From NCBI RefSeq assembly GCF_051155795.1, contig NZ_DAXETW010000168.1, positions 1 through 14,185 of the forward strand: a stretch of DNA of 14,185 nt. The letters are read 5' to 3'. A program made the position numbers and the translations under genes. This document shows, in pieces, positions 1 through 5,555 of the stretch. The stretch's first letter is position 1. Every line of letters begins with the position of its first letter. The notes under the pieces are model-generated. The model had not been told where the DNA came from. It saw only the letters and a program-made list of their open reading frames with translations, and ran no database searches. The DNA is from Longibacter sp051155795 (GTDB lineage Bacteria; Bacteroidota; Rhodothermia; Rhodothermales; Salinibacteraceae).

Positions 1-1086
1 AACCCGTCTCCCGAAGCGGATAAAGAGTCGGATCCGGCGACTGCGGGCGATGCGGTGACGGGCGAATCATCGTCTGACACCTCCGTCCCCCCAGTGACGG
101 TGACCGAAGCGTACGAGACGCCGCGGACGCCGTCGGACAACATTGACTCCCCGGCGCTCTGGCATGGCGACAGCGGGGAGCACTGGATTCTGGCGACGGC
201 CAAAGAGGGAGACGCTGTTGTGGTGTATGACGCGACATCCGGGGAGACCGTCCGCCGCGTGGGACGGGAAGGGACCGGTGCCGCCGAGTTCGACCGCCCG
301 AACGGCATCGTCGTCCATGGCGACATGGCGTACGTGATCGAGCGAAACAACCACCGGATTCAGGCCCTCCGGCTGCCCTCGCTCGAGTCTGCCGGCTGGT
401 TCGGGTCGGATGTCCTGCGGCGTCCGTACGGCGGCACCGTCGTGCCGGATTCCGGAAACACATTCTCCCTGTACGTCACCGACAACTACGAGACGGAGGA
501 CGAGCAAATTCCGGCTGATTCTCTCCTTGGTGAGCGCGTCAAGCAGTTCCGCGTCACGATGTCCCCCGATACGGTACAAGGATCGCTCGTCCGGTCCTTC
601 GGAGACACGACCGGGGAGGGGGTCCTTCGAAAAGTCGAGACCATCTGGGCCGATCCGCAAAACGAACGCCTTCTGATCGCGGAAGAGGATGAGTTGGTCC
701 ACAAGATTTACACGCTGGACGGGACGTTCACCGGGGAGGTAGTGGGTCAGGGACAGTTTCAATACGAACCGGAGGGACTCGTGCTCTACGCCTGCGACGA
801 CGGAGGTGGGTACTGGGTCGCGACCGATCAAGACGAGGAGCAGAATCAGTTTCGTGTGTTCAATCGCACCTCGTTCGAGCCCGTGGGCAGCTTCGGTGGA
901 AAGATTACGTCGAACACGGACGGCGTAGCGTTGTCCCAGCGATCGTTCGGGGCATTCGGCTCCGGTGCGTTCATAGCGGTTCACGATGACCAGAGCGTCT
1001 CCGCATTCCATTGGAGCGACATCGCCGGCGCGCTGAACCTCCGGGAAACCTGTACGATCGAGTCCAACATGGCGACGTCCGGATGA
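1..1086 (+). CDS. Beta-propeller phytase, secreted, 5' end cut off by the window
   Basis: The frame is open from the first base, so the gene begins upstream; 361 residues are visible. A GTG at 55 could be read as a start, but it lies in a Ser/Asp/Glu-rich low-complexity stretch typical of the linker after a signal peptide or lipobox, so a longer protein is more likely. From about residue 46 the sequence matches the phytase-like six-bladed propeller family (PF02333 type). It has a DNIDSPALWH segment, a REGTGAAEFDRPNGIVV blade motif with NHL-repeat flavour, ERNNHRIQALRLP, YVTDNYETEDE, YEPEGLVLYAC and NTDGVALSQ near the end. The many acidic residues fit the calcium and phosphate sites of this family. 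The expected role is extracytoplasmic release of phosphate from inositol phosphates or similar phosphoesters. The C terminus is intact. Assignment rests on recognised motifs, not on an alignment. Confidence 0.85.
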   Translation, partial: NPSPEADKESDPATAGDAVTGESSSDTSVPPVTVTEAYETPRTPSDNIDSPALWHGDSGEHWILATAKEGDAVVVYDATSGETVRRVGREGTGAAEFDRPNGIVVHGDMAYVIERNNHRIQALRLPSLESAGWFGSDVLRRPYGGTVVPDSGNTFSLYVTDNYETEDEQIPADSLLGERVKQFRVTMSPDTVQGSLVRSFGDTTGEGVLRKVETIWADPQNERLLIAEEDELVHKIYTLDGTFTGEVVGQGQFQYEPEGLVLYACDDGGGYWVATDQDEEQNQFRVFNRTSFEPVGSFGGKITSNTDGVALSQRSFGAFGSGAFIAVHDDQSVSAFHWSDIAGALNLRETCTIESNMATSG

Positions 1087-1103
1087 TGCAAACCGTCATC
1101 TGC

Positions 1104-1116
1104 GCGGGCCTCCCGC
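1104..1116 (+). terminator. Possible short terminator hairpin after the phytase gene
   Basis: A 5-bp GC stem (GCGGG 1104-1108 with CCCGC 1112-1116, loop CCT) sits 18 bases past the stop codon and is followed by only TTTCG. The stem is short and the T-run weak, so this is a modest candidate. Confidence 0.3.
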
Positions 1117-1225
1117 TTTCGATCGTGCACGGCACCGGGACTCCCTCAGGCACTCTTCGCCCTTCGCCGCGTACACCTCCCGAATCGGTGCAGCAGAGCG
1201 CTGACCCGTCTACCCGCCCCGATGT

Positions 1226-2224
1226 TTGTACGAAACGTTGCGTACCATATTGAATCACCTACCGATAGACCTGCGACTTCTGGCCCTCCTGGTTCTTGGA
1301 ATCGTGTTAGCCGGTTGTCCGTCCGCCGACAGTAGCGACCCGGGTGCGTCCGTCGATACAACGGCGTCCGACGAAGCATCGACATCCGAGGCGGCCCTCA
1401 AGGCCGGGATCTTAGGGGATGCAAACGAACGGGCCGATGCCGCGCGATCCCGCCTGGAGCAAAGCGCCGGCGGGCGTTTGCTGCTGGAGACCATCGCGGC
1501 GCACGGCGGACTGGTCGCGTGGTACGAGGCCCCGACGAGTTCTTACACCTGGGAGTATGCCAACCGCGACGTCGACCTTCAATTCAAGTCCTTTCTCGTC
1601 GCCAACAACCGTACCCGGACCGCCTACCACGACCTCCTCAGTATCGGGCCCTTCGGTGCGCCGGAGCCGATCGACGGCGCCTTTGCCTGGAACGGCAACG
1701 TCGCATGGATCACACCGGACTCGCTCGAGCAGCCCAATCCGCATTTCTGGGCCACCACGGGCTATTACTTCGAGCAGATCCCGTTCGTCCTCGCAGACCC
1801 GGGCGTCACGCTGGAGATTCTCCAGGATGAGACGCTTGATGGCCAGACCTACCAGATGCTTCGCGCCGGGTATGACGAGGGAACGGGTTACTCCGACGAC
1901 GACACGTACACCCTGTACATCCACCCGCGCACCCGCCGGGTCGAGGCCATCCGGTACACGGTAACCTACGGTCAGGATCTGCCCGATGACGCAGACGTCT
2001 CCGAAACCCTTTTTTATTACGAGGACTACGTCACCGTGGACGGACTGACCGTGCCCCGTCACTTCCGGGGATACCGGTTCAAGGATGGAGAAAAAGGAGA
2101 GCGCCGCAGCGAAGCCTGGGCCGACAGCATTTCGTTTCGCCGCCCCTTCGAGGCATCGCAGCTTACCCCTCCCTCGGATGCGCGCGTCATGACGCCGCCG
2201 CCCATCGAGCGAGCAACGAAGTAG
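1226..2224 (+). CDS. Lipoprotein of a DUF6503-like family, function unknown
   Basis: 332 residues from the TTG at 1226. The N terminus is a classic lipoprotein signal: a Leu/Val/Ile-rich core ending in LAGC, with the lipid-bearing Cys at residue 31. No in-frame ATG precedes the signal peptide; TTG codons occur at 1226, 1238 and 1250. The 1250 start gives a 22-residue signal and clears the palindrome at 1228-1245, so it may be the true one. A Ser/Asp/Thr-rich linker (about residues 32-55) follows. A globular domain then opens with an AAHGGL motif and includes FAWNG, a TYTLYIHPRTRRVEAIRY strand pair and YEDYVTVDGLTVPRHF. This pattern resembles DUF6503-type periplasmic lipoproteins of Bacteroidota, which look LolA/LolB-like in fold; the assignment is from memory of the family and tentative. 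It lies 139 bp after the phytase gene and converges with the minus-strand gene ending at 2317. Confidence 0.8.
   Translation: MYETLRTILNHLPIDLRLLALLVLGIVLAGCPSADSSDPGASVDTTASDEASTSEAALKAGILGDANERADAARSRLEQSAGGRLLLETIAAHGGLVAWYEAPTSSYTWEYANRDVDLQFKSFLVANNRTRTAYHDLLSIGPFGAPEPIDGAFAWNGNVAWITPDSLEQPNPHFWATTGYYFEQIPFVLADPGVTLEILQDETLDGQTYQMLRAGYDEGTGYSDDDTYTLYIHPRTRRVEAIRYTVTYGQDLPDDADVSETLFYYEDYVTVDGLTVPRHFRGYRFKDGEKGERRSEAWADSISFRRPFEASQLTPPSDARVMTPPPIERATK
1228..1245. promoter_or_regulatory. 18-bp near-perfect palindrome at the lipoprotein gene start
   Basis: GTACGAAACGTTGCGTAC reads the same on both strands except for one mismatched pair (A1233/G1240). It overlaps the most upstream TTG start candidate (1226) and ends five bases before the TTG at 1250. 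A dimeric repressor site or a structured 5' leader are both possible. No regulator in the window is obviously linked to it. Confidence 0.35.
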
Positions 2225-2229
2225 CTGCG

Positions 2230-2255
2230 GGCGAGAAGGAGACGGACCCCTCGCC
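2230..2255. terminator. Possible hairpin between convergent genes
   Basis: GGCGAG (2230-2235) and CTCGCC (2250-2255) form a perfect 6-bp stem around a 15-base loop, five bases after the lipoprotein stop codon and before the converging gene. No T-run follows on either strand, so termination by this element alone is uncertain. Confidence 0.25.
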
Positions 2256-2316
2256 GAAGACGGAGGCGGATGGGTTGGACGCGATCGTTCGCGAGAACCG
2301 TCAGGCGCGCGACGCG

Positions 2317-2949
2317 TCACGCGTCCGGCCGGTGAAGCAGCTTGAAGCCGATTTCGCGGCCATGTCCCTGCGTGAGGGCGAGGGAAATCCAGATGCGAGC
2401 AAGATGTTCGAGGGAGGCAAAAAAGGAAGGATCGCCGACGTCGTAACAGGCGCCAAACCCTGCATCGCTCGCCAGGGATGCTGTGATCGCCTTGGCATCA
2501 TCGTGATCGCCGGCCATGAACATATCGAGGCGGTCGCCGCCGTAGTCGGGATTGGCCATGTTTTCTGCACCCGTCGTGTTGAAGGCCTTCACGACCCGGG
2601 CCCCATTCACGCGGGCCTGGAGCGCATCGGCGACGGTCTCGTAGGGGACCGGTCCGGCGCCAACAGCATTCGTTGCGTCGATCAAGACGGTGTCTGGGCC
2701 CGGTCTGGCGGATGCGATCTGGTCCGTGACCTCGATTCCCGCGTGAGCCGGAACAGCAACGAGGATCACCTCTGGATGAGATAGTGACTCAGGAATCGTC
2801 GTGACGGTGATCCCGATCGTCTGGGACAGGCGCTGAACTGCATCCCCCGATGGCTCACGCGCACCGATCGTAATGTCGTGTCCCGCGTGCGCCCACGCCG
2901 TCGCGAGCGTTCCCCCGACGGACCCGTGCCCGATAACAGTGATGTTCAT
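2317..2949 (-). CDS. NAD(P)-binding F420-reductase-like oxidoreductase
   Basis: 210 residues from the ATG at 2949. The N terminus is a Rossmann dinucleotide fold: MNITVIGHGSVGGTLA with the GxGxxG loop at residues 7-12, then HDITIGAREP, whose Arg31 is placed to contact the NADP phosphate. VILVAVPAHA (about 61-70) and VLIDATNAV (about 88-96) continue the fold, and VVKAFNTTGAENM (about 119-131) is the signature of the PF03807 group that includes NADPH:F420 reductases and many uncharacterised reductases. The length fits the family. The true substrate is unknown; many bacteria with such proteins do not make F420. It starts 42 bp after the PfpI-like gene on the same strand, suggesting one transcript and a shared role in handling reactive carbonyl or oxidised compounds under the divergent HxlR regulator (inference). 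No Shine-Dalgarno sequence precedes the start. Confidence 0.85.
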   Translation of the reverse strand: MNITVIGHGSVGGTLATAWAHAGHDITIGAREPSGDAVQRLSQTIGITVTTIPESLSHPEVILVAVPAHAGIEVTDQIASARPGPDTVLIDATNAVGAGPVPYETVADALQARVNGARVVKAFNTTGAENMANPDYGGDRLDMFMAGDHDDAKAITASLASDAGFGACYDVGDPSFFASLEHLARIWISLALTQGHGREIGFKLLHRPDA

Positions 2950-2991
2950 GACGGTGAAGGGCGGAATATCTTGGTTTGACGATGATGTCGG

Positions 2992-3732
2992 CTAAATGCC
3001 GAGGGCTTCGATCACGAGGTGCGCGGTTTTCGTGCCGCTGTACTGCTGCTGACCCGTGATGAGGCGTCCGTCCCGGATGGCAAACGGCATGAACGGCCCG
3101 GCGGTGACGTAGTGAGCCCCGAGCGCGTTCGCCTCGTCCTCAACGCGGAACGGCATGACGGCCTGACCGACGTAGTCGTCCGTGAAGTCCTCCTCCGAGT
3201 TCGCGAAGCCGGTCATCGTTTTGCCCTTGATCAGGAGGGAGCCGTCGGGAAGGCGGACGTCAAGGAAGGCGCACACGCCGTGGCAGAGGGCGGCTGTGGG
3301 CTTTTCCGCCTCGTAAAACGCCGCGAGGAGGTCGTGTAGGCGCTCGGCCTCGCGGAACGTAAACATCGGGCCCTGTCCACCGCAGACGACGATCGCGTCG
3401 TAGTCGGCCTGGCGCAGATCCCGAAGGCTTGGGGTCTCATCGAGGAGCGCCATTCGTTCTTCTGTGTGAATGAAGCCCATCGAAATCATGTCGTCCCGGG
3501 CGTACCCACTCTCATGGCGTGGGTCGCTCATTGCATCGAACGTGACGCGGCCGCCATCCGGACTGGCGATGGTGACATCGTACCCGGCCTCGTGAAAGGC
3601 GAGGAAGGGATGCGTTAACTCGGACGCCCAGAAGCCGACGGGGCCGCCGATGGTGGTCGATTCCGCGGGGTTGGAAACCACCATCAGAACGTGCTTGGGG
3701 CTCGACGTTGTGGTGCTTCGGGAAGCGCTCAT
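2992..3732 (-). CDS. DJ-1/PfpI family protein, Hsp31-like (type 1 glutamine amidotransferase fold)
   Basis: 246 residues from the ATG at 3732; an internal Met at residue 17 is an alternative start, since the first 16 residues are a Ser/Thr-rich tail. The fold is recognisable from VLMVVSNP, GGPVGFWASELTHPF with the conserved acidic residue Glu38, YDVTIASPDGG, YDAIVVCGGQGPM and the nucleophile elbow AALCHGVCAF, where Cys150 and His151 are the expected catalytic residues. This Cys-His-Glu set is typical of the Hsp31/HchA-like branch, whose members act as glyoxalase III, protein or nucleotide deglycases or holdases; which activity applies here cannot be read from the sequence. It is the first gene of a minus-strand pair with the F420-reductase-like gene and is divergent from an HxlR regulator, a common setting for carbonyl or oxidant defence genes. 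Confidence 0.88.
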   Translation of the reverse strand: MSASRSTTTSSPKHVLMVVSNPAESTTIGGPVGFWASELTHPFLAFHEAGYDVTIASPDGGRVTFDAMSDPRHESGYARDDMISMGFIHTEERMALLDETPSLRDLRQADYDAIVVCGGQGPMFTFREAERLHDLLAAFYEAEKPTAALCHGVCAFLDVRLPDGSLLIKGKTMTGFANSEEDFTDDYVGQAVMPFRVEDEANALGAHYVTAGPFMPFAIRDGRLITGQQQYSGTKTAHLVIEALGI

Positions 3733-3857
3733 GACAGGCCGGCGCGAAAAAGAGAGACAGAACGAGACGATAAAACGGGCTTGTCTCTGCAGAACCGCAG
3801 AGCCGACGGTTGGCGATCCGTTCGGGATGAACCCGCGGCTTCATGTTCGCTTTAAAG

Positions 3858-3885
3858 ATTCTGTCGGTCAAGTACCGACTAGAAT
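3858..3885. promoter_or_regulatory. Candidate HxlR operator in the divergent promoter region
   Basis: The 195-bp gap between the PfpI-like gene and the HxlR gene contains ATTCT-GTCGGT (3858-3868), a CAAGT spacer, then ACCGAC-T-AGAAT (3874-3885). The arms are reverse complements over 11 bases with one extra T in the right arm. Size and symmetry fit a dimeric winged-helix repressor. Its position, 43 bases before the HxlR start and 126 bases before the PfpI start, would allow control of both promoters. A further TCGGT half-site occurs at 3902-3906. Binding is inferred, not shown. Confidence 0.55.
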
Positions 3886-3913
3886 GTTAGCGCCTTTCCG
3901 TTCGGTAAGAAAT

Positions 3914-3917
3914 GGAG
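3914..3917 (+). promoter_or_regulatory. Ribosome binding site of the HxlR gene
   Basis: GGAG lies 10 bases before the ATG at 3928 and supports that start. It is one of few recognisable Shine-Dalgarno sequences in this window. Confidence 0.45.
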
Positions 3918-3927
3918 TGATTCCGTC

Positions 3928-4281
3928 ATGGCCACCTTCACAATACAAGATCGTCACTTTTCCTGTCCGGTCGAACTGGCCGTTAGCGTCCTTGAGGGGA
4001 AGTGGAAAGTGCTTATTCTCTGGCATCTCCGGGGGGAGACGCTGCGCTACTCCGAGATCCGGGATGCCGTGGGCGACATTTCCGACAAGATGCTCGCACA
4101 GCAACTCCGGGGACTGGAGGCGGACGGGCTCATTGACCGCAGGGTCTACCCGGTTGTCCCGCCGAAGACCGAGTATCGGCTGACCGACGAGGGCCGCCGA
4201 CTCGTTCCCGTGCTCACCGCGATGCAGCAATGGGGCCTCGCGTACAAGACAGAGCCTGCGACGAAAGACACGGGGTCGTGA
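3928..4281 (+). CDS. HxlR-family winged-helix transcriptional regulator
   Basis: 117 residues, the usual size for this family. Hallmarks are CPVELAVSVLEGKWKVLILWHL (residues 13-34), the LRYSEIRDAVGDISDKMLAQQLRGLE recognition region (about 38-63) and the wing with GLIDRRVYPVVPPKTEYRLTDEGRRL (about 66-91). These proteins bind palindromic DNA as dimers, usually repressing a divergent neighbour. Cys13 sits at the N-terminal position used as a redox or electrophile sensor in HypR-like members, so thiol modification may release the DNA here too (inference from family). The divergent genes encode a DJ-1/PfpI protein and an NAD(P)-binding reductase, which are plausible targets. GGAG at 3914-3917 supports the ATG. 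The gene appears to be transcribed alone; the next gene starts over 500 bp downstream. Confidence 0.92.
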   Translation: MATFTIQDRHFSCPVELAVSVLEGKWKVLILWHLRGETLRYSEIRDAVGDISDKMLAQQLRGLEADGLIDRRVYPVVPPKTEYRLTDEGRRLVPVLTAMQQWGLAYKTEPATKDTGS

Positions 4282-4804
4282 TCGGACGTCAATCGACGGC
4301 ACGAATCGGTCAACACCCCGCGACGCGGATGCGGTCGATGGAATCGATCCGTCCGCGGGGCGAATGGTCAAAGGGTCGGTGGCAATCGACGTCGGAGGGG
4401 ATTAGAATGCCTACCCGATACCGACGACAATTCCCCAGCCCGACAGGTCTGCATCGAGTCACCGATACGTCTTTTTACTCGTCGTCGATAGGGTGATCGA
4501 CGAGAATCGGCCGGCGCGGTAGCTGCGTCTGGAACGGACGACCTCGAGAGGGGAGATCGGCCGGAGGTACCAGGAGAGCGGGGCGTCGATTATCCATCAC
4601 CAGTGCGGGGAAACCACGAACCGGTCTTTCCCGCGACACGGTATGCAGACCGCCGACTTTCGTCGTTCACAGGCGCACCACGATTCGCTCACGCGCTCTC
4701 CATCGTATCGTAGCAGTTTGGTTGTGCCGGCGTAATCGCGAGACTACACACGTCCTGTATTGTGCGGATGTGTTCTCGCACTTCTTCCTTGTGCCATCTT
4801 CCTC
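4282..4804. other. Gene-free region with several inverted repeats
   Basis: No convincing protein or tRNA gene is seen in these 523 bases. Besides the hairpin at 4316-4360, there is a stem at 4478-4504 (GTCGAT 4484-4489 with ATCGAC 4496-4501, flanked by CTC/GAG with a three-base bulge). Another stem is at 4605-4634 (GCGGG-G-AAA with TTTCCCGC, one bulged G). A T5 run at 4472-4476 precedes the second stem rather than following it. The stretch may hold the promoter and leader of the membrane protein gene at 4805; no clear promoter motif was recognised. Confidence 0.4.
4316..4360 (+). terminator. Possible terminator-like hairpin after the HxlR gene
   Basis: An outer stem CCCCGCG (4316-4322) with CGCGGGG (4354-4360) encloses an inner stem around TCGAT (4335-4339) and ATCGA (4343-4347). 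It begins 35 bases after the HxlR stop. No T-run follows, so it might stall or end transcription only weakly. Confidence 0.3.
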
Positions 4805-5296
4805 ATGTCGCACCAACCCGCCTCCGGCGCCCGGACGTCTCGCGCGTCCGTCTCGTCTTCGCCGCGACAAGAACGGCGGAGCCTCGCTTTTCCGATCGTC
4901 CTCGGTGTACTCGCCCTGATTCTGGTCTACTTCATCGGGTCGCCCGTCCAGGCGTCGTCGGTTGCATCCACTGCCGATGCCCGGCCGTCGGCCATGATGG
5001 TCGACCGGGTTGCTCAGACGGATCGATCGGTGTCACTGCCGCCTACGAACCCGGAATGGGCCGACGGGATCATCTCCGAGATTCGGGATCTCCTTCAGAG
5101 CCGCCGGCGAGACCGGCAAATGACCGCTCTTCAGACGATCGTGCAGCTCCGAACAGAATACGACGACAAGATCGATCTGCGTGTGCTGGCCGCCGACCTG
5201 AAGGCGTACCGGGACGCAACGGGGCACGCGCTCTCGGCCGGCGAACGAAAGCTGCTGGTTCGAGCTACCGCTGTGATCGATATCGACATGTCGTAG
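4805..5296 (+). CDS. Small membrane-anchored protein, unknown function
   Basis: 163 residues from the ATG at 4805; an in-frame GTG at 4760 would add 15 residues without a Shine-Dalgarno sequence, so the ATG is preferred. Residues 1-27 are Ser/Arg-rich and basic. Residues 28-45 form one strong hydrophobic segment, followed by SPVQASS, which could be either a membrane anchor with the C terminus outside the cytoplasm or a long cleaved signal peptide (after Ala50). A disordered Ser/Ala/Thr-rich linker follows, then a compact, charged and probably helical domain (about 84-160) with NPEWADGIISEIRDLL and two further helices. No known family was recognised. The even composition and clear membrane segment support a real gene. 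It converges with the histidine kinase gene; the 259-bp gap separates them. Confidence 0.6.
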   Translation: MSHQPASGARTSRASVSSSPRQERRSLAFPIVLGVLALILVYFIGSPVQASSVASTADARPSAMMVDRVAQTDRSVSLPPTNPEWADGIISEIRDLLQSRRRDRQMTALQTIVQLRTEYDDKIDLRVLAADLKAYRDATGHALSAGERKLLVRATAVIDIDMS

Positions 5297-5555
5297 GCGA
5301 CCGTCACCGCCCCGGCGCGTAGACTCGGCGGGATTCGGGGCCACGTTCCGGGCGCGCTTTTCTTCTCTCAAACCGGCTGAGAGCAAATCCGGGCAACACG
5401 GCGGCCTCGAAAGACAACGCGTCGAGGCGAACTCTCGCATACGGGCCGCAGGTTACATGCCTACGGCGCTCGCTGCGACGGCGGTGCCTTGTCGGGCAGG
5501 GCCGACGTAGCATACACGATCGGCCTACCTCCTCCCATCGACTTCGACAACGGTC
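5297..5555. other. Gap between convergent genes, hairpins only
   Basis: No gene is seen. Three short perfect inverted repeats occur: CTCTCA/TGAGAG (5365-5370 and 5378-5383), CCTCGA/TCGAGG (5405-5410 and 5422-5427) and GTCGG/CCGAC (5491-5495 and 5502-5506). None is followed by a T-run on either strand, so they are only weak terminator candidates for the two genes that end here. Confidence 0.3.

Noticed and set aside
67..1011. 314-codon open frame on the minus strand
   Set aside because: Antisense to the phytase gene, whose propeller motifs are clear.
1412..2320. 302-codon open frame on the minus strand
   Set aside because: Antisense to the lipoprotein gene, which has a proper signal peptide and lipobox; the antisense product has no recognisable fold.
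3512..3871. 119-codon minus-strand frame reaching into the divergent promoter
   Set aside because: It overlaps the PfpI-like gene in another frame and would begin inside the candidate operator; the product is not family-like.
4471..4504. T5 run and hairpin as a Rho-independent terminator
   Set aside because: The T-run precedes the stem on the plus strand and reads as an A-run after the stem on the minus strand, so the order is wrong for either direction.
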